DNA from: a virus
IMG/VR virus record: IMGVR_UViG_3300035701_000034
Coordinates: 1-60,540 of that record
DNA: 60,540 nucleotides
Reading direction: 5' to 3' (one strand)
Under the pieces are notes generated by a model that was given only the letters and a program-made list of their open reading frames with translations, had not been told where the DNA came from and did no database searches. Numbering within the stretch: the stretch's first letter is position 1; each line of letters starts with the position of its first letter. Positions 53,301 to 60,502 of this stretch are shown here, piece by piece. A program made the position numbers and the translations under genes.

Positions 53301-53607
53301 ACCGACATACAAATCTTATGATTTCGAATTACTATCAAAGGAATCGGTTATGAAATTTTTAACCATTCTTGGTTATAAATTTACTGAATATAATAATGAT
53401 CGATATGATGATAGATATAGGGAATGGGACACTGAGATTTCTTTGTGTGCAGTAAAACCAAAGGAAAAATCTGATCCATATAAAAACGAAATAGATGTTG
53501 TGTTTAGAAAAGAATTTGAAAAAACTTTATTATCTTTGCTTATGAACGCAAGAGAAATCGTATATCTTGCCAATGATAATAAAAGCGAGGATGATACTAC
53601 ACTTTAA
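53284..53607 (+). CDS. hypothetical protein
   Basis: A 107-residue protein, highly charged (YNNDRYDDRYREWDTEI), with no recognised family. It overlaps both neighbours by 17 bp, so it belongs to the same operon as the macrodomain-like and NADAR genes. A role with them is possible. Confidence 0.65.
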   Translation: MEKHNKPTYKSYDFELLSKESVMKFLTILGYKFTEYNNDRYDDRYREWDTEISLCAVKPKEKSDPYKNEIDVVFRKEFEKTLLSLLMNAREIVYLANDNKSEDDTTL

Positions 53608-54046
53608 ATCAGAAGAACACAAATTCTTATCTAACTTCTACTTATGTGAAGTGGAGTTTGTGGGTATTGTCTACCCTTCGGTAGAAAATGCTTATATGAG
53701 TGCAAAATCTAATGAGGATGTTGAAATTGATGGTGTAAAATACAATTGGAAGAAATTCTGTGCACTCTCAACTGTTTCACCGGGAAAAGTTAAAGCTGAA
53801 AGCAGATTTATTACATTAGTAGATAATTGGGACTATCTCAAGATGCACACAATGCATGTTTGTCTTCTCAATAAATTTTCTAAGCCAGAAATGAGGACAA
53901 GATTATTGTCTACTGGCAATCAAAATATTCAAGAAGGAAATTGGCATGGTGACAGATTTTGGGGAGTTGACTTAAGAGAGAACCCCAATGTGGGTGAGAA
54001 TCATTTAGGAAGATTATTAATGGAAATTAGAAATGGATTTGTTTAG
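53591..54046 (+). CDS. NADAR (YbiA-like) protein
   Basis: A 151-residue protein starting at the ATG at 53591, preceded by GCGAGG; a TTG at 53567 is the alternative. It matches the NADAR/YbiA family: FLSNFY, YPSVENAYMSAKS, FWGVDLRENPNVGENHLGRL and LLMEIR. Family members act on ADP-ribose-linked or riboflavin-pathway N-glycosides, and some remove ADP-ribose from DNA guanine. In a phage this suggests reversal of host ADP-ribosylation attack. Confidence 0.8.
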   Translation: MILHFKSEEHKFLSNFYLCEVEFVGIVYPSVENAYMSAKSNEDVEIDGVKYNWKKFCALSTVSPGKVKAESRFITLVDNWDYLKMHTMHVCLLNKFSKPEMRTRLLSTGNQNIQEGNWHGDRFWGVDLRENPNVGENHLGRLLMEIRNGFV

Positions 54047-54069
54047 TGTTCTTTATTTTTATATTTTTA
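54039..54069 (+). promoter_or_regulatory. host-type promoter
   Basis: TTG at 54039-54041, 20-bp spacer, TATTTTTA at 54062-54069. The ATG at 54074 lies four bases further, so the transcript is predicted to be leaderless. Confidence 0.55.
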
Positions 54070-54073
54070 CCAC

Positions 54074-54532
54074 ATGAAATTGATTTTCGTTGATATTGAT
54101 GGGCCATTGGCTACTGATGGTTGTTCTGACGTAAAAATCAAGACCAAGTGGCATAACTATTTGTATAAAATGAATCCTGTGTGTGTAAGAATATTAAACG
54201 AAATTTTAGAGGAAACTGGTGCTAATATGATTCTATCATCGGATTGGAAAAATCATTTTACTCTTGAAGAAATAGGTGAAATTTTTGAATGGAATGAAAT
54301 AATAAAAAAGCCAATAGCATTTACAGTCACTGAATCGGTTTCAATGTCAGACCTCGAAAAAAATAGAATACATCAAATTACTAAAACATTGAAAGAATAC
54401 GAACCAGAAAAGTGGGTTGCTTTCGATGATTTATTTATGCAAAAAGGATTAACTAACTTCGTTCTTGTTGACCCATTAGAGGGTTTAGCAGGTGATGGTG
54501 TTAAGAATAAAATATTGTCATTTTTAAACTAA
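54074..54532 (+). CDS. second HAD-family phosphatase
   Basis: A 152-residue HAD protein: LIFVDIDGPLATD (DxD), MILSSDWK (motif 2, same SS.W pattern as 51681-52241) and NFVLVDPLEGL near the end. It resembles the other HAD protein here in the DIDG and SS.W motifs, suggesting a paralogous pair. Substrate unknown; RNA 3' phosphate or nucleotide phosphates are plausible given the neighbours. Confidence 0.75.
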   Translation: MKLIFVDIDGPLATDGCSDVKIKTKWHNYLYKMNPVCVRILNEILEETGANMILSSDWKNHFTLEEIGEIFEWNEIIKKPIAFTVTESVSMSDLEKNRIHQITKTLKEYEPEKWVAFDDLFMQKGLTNFVLVDPLEGLAGDGVKNKILSFLN

Positions 54533-54537
54533 AATTT

Positions 54538-55602
54538 ATGAGAATAAAACAATTAAGTAATCAGGATATAAAAAAACAAAAAACACCAAGTATAGGTGCA
54601 GGAAAGGTAAAAACATTTAAAAATGATGATGCCATCCCGCCATCAGCATTTAATGAACCAGAAGGAGATGAAAATGGGCATGGAAAGATAGAAGATATAA
54701 TTGAGACTCCTAAATTTGTTCAGTGGATTACTCATGGTAGTGGCTTATATTACCCTGAGTTTCATGTTCAAATTTGTAATAACATTCCAACAGGATTTTA
54801 CGGAATAGGATATGACAATAATCTTGGGAAGTATTTTGTTAGAAAATCTGAATACATTACAGATAATATCTTAGAGCTACCAATGCCTGAGACCAAAAAA
54901 ATAATTAAAGACATCACAACATTCTGGAAAAAAGAACCAGATTTCAGACGTTATGGACTAACATACAAAAGAGGTATATTAATGTATGGCCCTCCGGGTT
55001 GTGGTAAATCTCATATTATTCAATTAATCATAAAATATTTACTCGAAGAACAAAAGGGCGTAGTGTTTAAAATAGAATCACCGGAAGATGTTGAAAGATA
55101 TAGTAATTTTATGCATTCAACATTTAAGATTATTGAAAACACGAGGCGAATAGTAACAATTATTGAAGATATTGATGGTTTGTTTCATGCTGGAAAGGGT
55201 ACGGAAACATTATTATTGAATATTCTTGATGGGATGAATCATATGGATAATATAGTTTATGTTGCTACAACAAATTATCCAGAAGAACTTGCAGAACGAA
55301 TTATTAATCGTCCATCACGTTTCGATAGAAGATACGAAATTGGATTACCTAATGAAGAGGTTAGAAAGTATTATTTCGAACATACTCTCAAGCCCGAAGA
55401 CCTCAAATCAATTGATATTGATCGTTGGGTTAAAGAAACTGTGGATTTGTCTGTTGCTCATTTGAGAGAATTAATAGTTTCTACTATCATTCAAGGAAAT
55501 ACGTTTGAAGATACTATGGAAATTTTGAAAGATTTTGCAGATAATAGACCTAATTCAAAAAGATTTGGGGGTTCTGGAAAAGTAGGTTTTGGAGCAAGAT
55601 AG
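54538..55602 (+). CDS. AAA+ ATPase, BCS1/AAA-type
   Basis: A 354-residue protein. An N-terminal region of about 130 residues precedes an AAA+ domain: Walker A MYGPPGCGKSH (about 151-158), Walker B IIEDIDGLF, sensor 1 VATTNYPEEL, and RPSRFDRRYEI as the arginine finger region. Such proteins form hexameric motors that unfold or remodel proteins. Its partner is unknown. It is the largest gene of the accessory stretch and is followed 3 bp later by an acidic small gene. Confidence 0.85.
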   Translation: MRIKQLSNQDIKKQKTPSIGAGKVKTFKNDDAIPPSAFNEPEGDENGHGKIEDIIETPKFVQWITHGSGLYYPEFHVQICNNIPTGFYGIGYDNNLGKYFVRKSEYITDNILELPMPETKKIIKDITTFWKKEPDFRRYGLTYKRGILMYGPPGCGKSHIIQLIIKYLLEEQKGVVFKIESPEDVERYSNFMHSTFKIIENTRRIVTIIEDIDGLFHAGKGTETLLLNILDGMNHMDNIVYVATTNYPEELAERIINRPSRFDRRYEIGLPNEEVRKYYFEHTLKPEDLKSIDIDRWVKETVDLSVAHLRELIVSTIIQGNTFEDTMEILKDFADNRPNSKRFGGSGKVGFGAR

Positions 55603-55605
55603 TAT

Positions 55606-55935
55606 ATGATAATATTCGATGAACGTGGGATTTGCTATAAGGTCAATGATCCAAAAAGGATGCTTGAGTCTTTAGATAATGATTCTTTAATTGGTATCCT
55701 TAAGACAACATATTTTTCAAAGATCGTTAATACGAGTATTCAATCATTAGTAGATAAAGAATTACTAACAAGTAATGATCCACCTATAGATTTTGTTGAA
55801 TTGGATGAAACAATTGCTTTCTTAAAGAATGCAGTTAGTGAAAGATTAACATCAGAGACTGCTGAAAATGCTTTAAATGAAGTACATGTACGTATAGATA
55901 ATCAAATAAAGCAAGACGAAGATGAAAAAAAATAG
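55606..55935 (+). CDS. hypothetical protein
   Basis: A 109-residue acidic helical protein (LDETIAFLKNAVSERLTSET, terminal DEDEKK). It lies 3 bp after the AAA+ gene and overlaps the next gene by 14 bp. It could be a partner of the AAA+ protein by position. No family recognised. Confidence 0.7.
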   Translation: MIIFDERGICYKVNDPKRMLESLDNDSLIGILKTTYFSKIVNTSIQSLVDKELLTSNDPPIDFVELDETIAFLKNAVSERLTSETAENALNEVHVRIDNQIKQDEDEKK

Positions 55936-56218
55936 AGTTATTTCTTTGATGTTTATAACATTATTAACACATTCCTTATGTTGCGTATTGCCTGTTATAT
56001 GTTTCTTTATTGGTTTTATTTCTGCGGGTCAATATTTCGATTCATTTCATAAATATGAAACCGTATTGGTGGTTATTAACATAGTGGCTATTGCTTATGG
56101 ATTTTACATGTATTATCTTCATGATCTTTCTGCTTGTGATCATAAACATTGCCACACAAATAAAACACCTTTTTGGATAGTAACAATTATATCACTTCTA
56201 ATGATTATATTAAAATGA
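55922..56218 (+). CDS. membrane protein resembling MerC/MerT-like metal proteins
   Basis: A 98-residue protein with about three hydrophobic segments. The first has a Cys-Cys pair (LTHSLCCVLPVICFFIGFI), and a His/Cys-rich loop follows (SACDHKHCHT). This combination of a CC pair in a membrane helix and metal-binding His/Cys resembles small mercury or heavy-metal transport proteins. The assignment is weak, based on motif style. Confidence 0.55.
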   Translation: MKKNRVISLMFITLLTHSLCCVLPVICFFIGFISAGQYFDSFHKYETVLVVINIVAIAYGFYMYYLHDLSACDHKHCHTNKTPFWIVTIISLLMIILK

Positions 56219-56224
56219 TAATTT

Positions 56225-56698
56225 ATGCAAAGAGAAATTGAACGTAAGTTTCTTGTAAAGAATGAAGATTTCCTTGGAGAGCCGGGGTTAGATAGAATAT
56301 TGGAAATAACTCAAGGATATTTATCTAAATCGGATGGAAGAATTGTTAGAGTTAGGAGAGTTCATGACATTAGTGATGATTTCAAGTATGGTCAGTTAAC
56401 AATAAAAATTAAAACCATTGATGATAAAAATGCTGGTGTTGATGAATTTGAATACGATATACCATACAATGAAGCAGCAAGACTATTGGAACACTGTTTA
56501 GATCAATCAGTTCGTAAAACAAGACATGTCATTTACTATAATTCAACTAAGTGGGAGGTAGATGTGTTTCACGATCAAAAGAATGGATTGATTCTTGCTG
56601 AGGTGGAATTACAAAACATTATTGATAAAATCGAAATACCGTCATGGGTTGGTGATGAAGTTACAGGATTGGCACAATATTTTAATGCAAAGATGTAA
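56225..56698 (+). CDS. CYTH-domain phosphatase/cyclase-like protein
   Basis: A 157-residue CYTH protein. REIERKFLVKNE (residues 2-13) is the signature EIERKF motif; RIVRVRRVHD, GQLTIKIK, VDEFEYDIP, KWEVDVFHD and LAEVELQ supply the tunnel Lys/Arg/Glu residues. The fold hydrolyses triphosphates (thiamine triphosphate, polyphosphate, RNA 5' triphosphate) or makes cyclic AMP. Here it may act on RNA ends or signalling nucleotides. Confidence 0.85.
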   Translation: MQREIERKFLVKNEDFLGEPGLDRILEITQGYLSKSDGRIVRVRRVHDISDDFKYGQLTIKIKTIDDKNAGVDEFEYDIPYNEAARLLEHCLDQSVRKTRHVIYYNSTKWEVDVFHDQKNGLILAEVELQNIIDKIEIPSWVGDEVTGLAQYFNAKM

Positions 56699-56940
56699 TG
56701 CGTCAACGTATAACTAAGGGGTTATTATTTTGGAAATATGAATGGTATTCTATATGTAGTGTTCATTATAATCACAACGAACATTGTAAAATGTGTACGT
56801 CTGGTGGTTGGGTACATTGCTGGTCACATATTGTGAGTTCTTTAATATACAAATTATTTCCTAAGTTATGGATATGGTATATGAATTTACCACATAGGAA
56901 AAGAAAATTCTTTAATGATTTAAATAAAGGAATGAAATGA
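56698..56940 (+). CDS. small Cys/His-rich protein
   Basis: An 80-residue protein with a Cys/His cluster (SICSVHYNHNEHCKMCTSGG) and Trp-rich helix (LFPKLWIWYMNLPHRKRK). The cluster could bind zinc. It overlaps both neighbours (taATG upstream, ATGA downstream). Unknown function. Confidence 0.65.
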   Translation: MRQRITKGLLFWKYEWYSICSVHYNHNEHCKMCTSGGWVHCWSHIVSSLIYKLFPKLWIWYMNLPHRKRKFFNDLNKGMK

Positions 56941-57161
56941 TTCTAGGATTTAGAGCAAATATTAATAATGACTCTCATCGAATATTCCTTATTCGATTGG
57001 TTAATTATGGTGTAAAATTTATTGGCATTCCAAGTCAAAAGGAAAGAGATCATTATAGTTTTGTTTTTGATACTGACACAGATTTTAGAATGGCACAAAC
57101 AGTAAGGAGAAGTATGGTTGCGTTGAATTACAATGACATCCCAATGCAAGGTACATTATGA
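56937..57161 (+). CDS. small hypothetical protein
   Basis: A 74-residue alpha/beta protein (RIFLIRLVNYGVKFIGIPSQ, then SFVFDTDTDFRMAQTVRRSM) coupled by ATGA to both neighbours. No family recognised. Confidence 0.65.
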   Translation: MILGFRANINNDSHRIFLIRLVNYGVKFIGIPSQKERDHYSFVFDTDTDFRMAQTVRRSMVALNYNDIPMQGTL

Positions 57162-58072
57162 GCACGAAAATTTATAATGGATATAAATTCAAGAAAGCAC
57201 CTGATTTAAATGGTGTTCATGAATTTTGTCTAAAATTAAGAGATAAGGTAAAACCAATTGCCAAGAAATTATATGTTCAAACATTATTAACCTTAATGGT
57301 TGGAACATATGATAGAAATCAATTCGGTTTCTATGATGAATCCATGTATTTTATTGGTAACGGAGATTTATATTGGGGTGTTGAACAATACCTATTTGCT
57401 AGAATGCAAGAGTTAAAATCTTCACTACGAAGAGACCCTGCAATTGATTTTCAGTTCGAGATATGTATTCTACCCAAAGAAAAAAATGAGGTGCTTATTT
57501 TATTATATACAGAACAGGTATTATTAAAAAAGGCATTTTTCTCTATGGACGAAATAGAGGATTATCATTTTCAAGATCAATCTGATAAACCAAAAAATAT
57601 CTCAAACGAAAAATGGAAAAAAAGAGGGGAAGATTGGTATTATGTGTTGGGTGGTGATGGATGGGGAGTTCCTTCTGAATATGGTTTTACATATAAACCA
57701 TTTGTGGAAGATAGATTTGAAGTGATTGGTATGGATAAGAAAGAAAGAAAACACATAATGAAATATGTGCCATCAACTTCTCTTCGTGCAAATGCGATAG
57801 CAAGACAACAAGAAATGAATCAATGGTATGCCGATCATCCTCCAATAGAAAATGAAAAGGGTACTGATAAGTATTGGGAATATATGGCATATACTAAAAC
57901 CGATGATCATAAAAAAAGTATGACAGAACGTATTGAAATCATAACACCTCAATTGAAAGAATTCAAAGAATTTTCAGATTTTAATGTCCAATTAATCTTC
58001 TCGGAAAAGACTTTAGAAATTATCAAATCAAAAGAAGGTGGAAAACCTTCTTGGTATACTGGAAAACGTTAA
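57158..58072 (+). CDS. conserved phage hypothetical protein
   Basis: A 304-residue protein with no recognised family. The first half is alpha/beta (FCLKLRDKVKPIAKKLYVQT), the middle has WYYVLGGDGWGVPSEYGFTY and the last third is helical. No catalytic motif stands out. A hairpin terminator follows 3 bp after the stop, so it ends the 54074-58072 transcription run. Confidence 0.7.
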   Translation: MSTKIYNGYKFKKAPDLNGVHEFCLKLRDKVKPIAKKLYVQTLLTLMVGTYDRNQFGFYDESMYFIGNGDLYWGVEQYLFARMQELKSSLRRDPAIDFQFEICILPKEKNEVLILLYTEQVLLKKAFFSMDEIEDYHFQDQSDKPKNISNEKWKKRGEDWYYVLGGDGWGVPSEYGFTYKPFVEDRFEVIGMDKKERKHIMKYVPSTSLRANAIARQQEMNQWYADHPPIENEKGTDKYWEYMAYTKTDDHKKSMTERIEIITPQLKEFKEFSDFNVQLIFSEKTLEIIKSKEGGKPSWYTGKR

Positions 58073-58075
58073 AAC

Positions 58076-58097
58076 AAAGCCCATACGTGGGTTTTTT
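58076..58097 (+). terminator. intrinsic terminator
   Basis: AAAGCCCA pairs with TGGGTTTT around TACG (one G-T pair), then TTCTTTT. A stable terminator at the end of the accessory operon. Confidence 0.8.
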
Positions 58098-58169
58098 CTT
58101 TTATAGAACAATATGGAAAAAAATACGTATATTTACAAGGAATAATAGTGTTCTAGGAAAGGAAGTTAG

Positions 58170-58178
58170 GTATTTATT
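58170..58178 (+). promoter_or_regulatory. putative late promoter element
   Basis: GTATTTATT, second base 45 bp before the ATG at 58216, after a terminator. The spacing is longer than most copies, as at 41280. Confidence 0.45.
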
Positions 58179-58215
58179 TAAAAGATATAACCTGAATTGC
58201 CTTAATGATTACACA

Positions 58216-58530
58216 ATGATTTTAACGAAAATAAAGGAGATTTTTGATAAAGGATTAGCTCAACTAAAGGAACACCAAAATAAAATAAATTTTCTAGTTA
58301 TGATGTTTGGGCTTCTCTTTATGGTAACAACCTTATTGAAGAAAGACAAAGAAGAATTGATCGATGAAAATCGTTATTTAAGAGAAATAATAATGAGAAA
58401 CGAAATAAAAATGTTAAGTACAGATGTTTTTATGTATCGTATTAAAATAAGAAGAGACAGTGCAAAAATGCAAGAGATGTATAATATAATATTACAACAA
58501 AAAGAAGCATTAGAAGCTTTGCCAAAATAA
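58216..58530 (+). CDS. small membrane-anchored coiled-coil protein
   Basis: A 104-residue protein starting at the ATG at 58216; the upstream open frame crosses the terminator and is unlikely. A hydrophobic segment (NFLVMMFGLLFMVTTLL, about 27-43) is followed by a charged coiled coil (LIDENRYLREIIMRNEIKM). This shape suits a small spanin-like or membrane-anchored protein. Function unknown. Confidence 0.65.
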   Translation: MILTKIKEIFDKGLAQLKEHQNKINFLVMMFGLLFMVTTLLKKDKEELIDENRYLREIIMRNEIKMLSTDVFMYRIKIRRDSAKMQEMYNIILQQKEALEALPK

Positions 58531-58531
58531 A

Positions 58532-58711
58532 ATGGACACAAGAGAAAGAGAAAAGATAAGTAAAAAAATAATTCATGACATCATAGAAGATTTGGCTGAT
58601 CGTAGCGGAATTGGAAATGAATGGGAAGTAATGGATGAAGAAACACAAGAAGAATTAGTAAAAAAATGGGAGAGTATTGTAAAGAGATACATACCAATTG
58701 AAAAAAAATAA
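58532..58711 (+). CDS. 59-residue small protein
   Basis: A short open frame with an ATG at 58532 and stop at 58709-58711, exactly filling the space between two genes, 1 bp from each. The product is helical and charged (EREKISKKIIHDIIEDLADR, then WEVMDEETQEELVKKW). Tight packing and codon use like its neighbours favour a real gene. Confidence 0.7.
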   Translation: MDTREREKISKKIIHDIIEDLADRSGIGNEWEVMDEETQEELVKKWESIVKRYIPIEKK

Positions 58712-58712
58712 T

Positions 58713-59252
58713 ATGGAAAATTTAGTTGAATTATTAAGGCCAGAAACCGAATTAGAAAAGAGAATTATAGAAGATTCTGATTTTATTGCTGGTGCATTTT
58801 GGGGGGAAAGTAGAAAAGGCCATCCCGAAGGGAAGGTAGCATATCACATTAAAGAGGTATTGGCCAATATTGGAAAATATTCGACACATCTCAATCGTGA
58901 GAAATTACGTTTGATTGCTTTTATTCATGACACATTCAAGCATAAAGTAGATGGTCTAAAGCCAAAGAGTGGTGATAATCACCATGCAATGATTGCTAGA
59001 AAATTTGCTGAACGATTCGATATTGAAAATGATGTACTTGATATTATCGAATTACACGATGAAGCTTACAATGCGTGGTCGATGGGTGATAGAAAAGGGG
59101 ATTGGAATGGTGCAAATAAGAGATTAGAAAAATTGCTTGATCGTCTGGATGATAATTATCAACTTTATAAAACTTTTTATCAGTGTGATAATGAAACAGG
59201 AAATAAAACACAGAGAAATTTTGAATGGTTTTGTGATTATATCGTTGCATAA
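58713..59252 (+). CDS. HD-domain phosphohydrolase
   Basis: A 179-residue protein starting at the ATG at 58713. The HD signature is LRLIAFIHDTFKHKVDG, preceded by a first His in HPEGKVAYHIKEVL and followed by NHHAMIARKFAERF and IIELHDEAYNAW. HD enzymes hydrolyse phosphate esters of nucleotides, including signalling nucleotides. In this accessory region an anti-defence role against nucleotide second messengers is plausible but unproven. Confidence 0.8.
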   Translation: MENLVELLRPETELEKRIIEDSDFIAGAFWGESRKGHPEGKVAYHIKEVLANIGKYSTHLNREKLRLIAFIHDTFKHKVDGLKPKSGDNHHAMIARKFAERFDIENDVLDIIELHDEAYNAWSMGDRKGDWNGANKRLEKLLDRLDDNYQLYKTFYQCDNETGNKTQRNFEWFCDYIVA

Positions 59253-59276
59253 TTTTATTGAGTACATGAATGATAA

Positions 59277-59627
59277 GTGAAGTTCTTAAGTAAATATCAA
59301 AAAGAACGTATTCAACAAAACAAATACTTATATGTTGAGATAGTTAATGCAGCAATTGATGAATGGAGAAAATTAGCTAAAAGATATTCCATTACCGAAG
59401 AAGATAAACCACTAATTACAAAATGTCAAAAAATTGCGAATGAAGCATTAGTGAATTGTCCAGAATTAGAAGAATATTATTTCATGGATTATTATGATGA
59501 GGCAATTTGTGAGTATGTTGGAAGAAAATATGTAATGAGAAGAGATAAACAAGCTCAAATTGATTGTGGATTTCCACCAGTAATTGTTGATAAGAAACCA
59601 CTATATCTTTTTCCTTGGAAAGAATGA
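59277..59627 (+). CDS. hypothetical protein
   Basis: A 116-residue protein starting at GTG (59277). Helical, with a Tyr/Asp-rich middle (EEYYFMDYYDEAICEYVGRK). It overlaps the next gene by 4 bp. No family recognised. Confidence 0.65.
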   Translation: MKFLSKYQKERIQQNKYLYVEIVNAAIDEWRKLAKRYSITEEDKPLITKCQKIANEALVNCPELEEYYFMDYYDEAICEYVGRKYVMRRDKQAQIDCGFPPVIVDKKPLYLFPWKE

Positions 59628-59956
59628 AACCTATAGAAATCATAATAGAAGGTGCTAGTCCAATGAATAAGTGGATTAATCTAATTCGCACATGGAATCG
59701 TTATGCACACGCTTATGAGGGTATGAGTGAGGGTTTAAGTACTGATGAGCTACATAAATTATCGATAGTTCGAGGTCTTGCTTCAATTTTAATGAGACAA
59801 TATCCTGATCTACGATATGAAATAAAATTAAAAGAGGAACTCGATTTTTTTCAATGCCAATCACTAGAGTACGGTGGTTATGTTTGGAAATATGAATTTT
59901 CCGAATCGAGGCCAAATCCTATGACAATAGGAGAATATACTTTATTAGACCCATAA
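59624..59956 (+). CDS. hypothetical protein
   Basis: A 110-residue protein (ATG at 59624, ATGA coupling). Mixed alpha/beta (LIRTWNRYAHAYEGMSEGLS, GGYVWKYEFSESRPNPMTIG). No family recognised. Confidence 0.65.
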   Translation: MKPIEIIIEGASPMNKWINLIRTWNRYAHAYEGMSEGLSTDELHKLSIVRGLASILMRQYPDLRYEIKLKEELDFFQCQSLEYGGYVWKYEFSESRPNPMTIGEYTLLDP

Positions 59957-59957
59957 T

Positions 59958-60161
59958 ATGTCATTTGATAAATCATATCCGAATAGAAAAGATCGAAGAA
60001 AGCCTTTTCGTGGTGCAAAAAGTGTTGATGCGTCCTGTAGATGTCATGGTGGATGTTCCTACTGTTTAGGTAATAGATTACATTCCACAAATAAAAGAAG
60101 AAAAAAAGCAGATCAAGAAATAAAACAAATAAAGAAAAATGGCTATAAAGAAGAAGATTAA
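59958..60161 (+). CDS. small zinc-ribbon-like protein
   Basis: A 67-residue basic protein with a Cys/His cluster (DASCRCHGGCSYCLGN), which could bind zinc, and a Lys/Arg-rich second half. Small proteins with this cluster are common in large phages. Function unknown. It overlaps the next gene by 23 bp. Confidence 0.65.
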   Translation: MSFDKSYPNRKDRRKPFRGAKSVDASCRCHGGCSYCLGNRLHSTNKRRKKADQEIKQIKKNGYKEED

Positions 60162-60456
60162 ACCAGTTGTCAAAATAGATGGTGGTTTTGAAACTAAAGA
60201 ACAGGCTGCAGCATTAGGATATATAGCAGCGACAATTGAAAGAGTGAAGGATCATCAATTATTGACTCTTAATTCAGATTTAGTTACATATTCATTTGCG
60301 TTTGGTACTTCACCAAATCTTGATGGACATTCTAACAACAAATACACTTATGAGCGTTTAATGGATGATCATAGATGTACTGGTCATTTTAGAGTTCTGG
60401 CGTGGGTAAAGGATTTTAATGCTGAAAAATTCATTAAAATCCTAAAAAAGAGTTAA
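60139..60456 (+). CDS. hypothetical protein
   Basis: A 105-residue protein, alpha/beta (KEQAAALGYIAATIERVKDH, FAFGTSPNLDGHSNNKYTYE) and basic at both ends. No family recognised. Confidence 0.65.
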   Translation: MAIKKKIKPVVKIDGGFETKEQAAALGYIAATIERVKDHQLLTLNSDLVTYSFAFGTSPNLDGHSNNKYTYERLMDDHRCTGHFRVLAWVKDFNAEKFIKILKKS

Positions 60457-60464
60457 TAACCCTA

Positions 60465-60494
60465 TTGCCAATCCCAAATATATTACTATCTTTG
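60465..60494 (+). promoter_or_regulatory. host-type promoter
   Basis: TTG at 60465-60467, 19-bp spacer, TATCTTTG at 60487-60494, an exact match to the Bacteroidota consensus. The ATG at 60503 is eight bases downstream, giving a near-leaderless transcript. Confidence 0.75.
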
Positions 60495-60502
60495 ATTTCA
60501 AT

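Noticed and set aside
58051-58215. Upstream extended start for 58216-58530
   Set aside because: The extension runs through the terminator hairpin and a promoter element.
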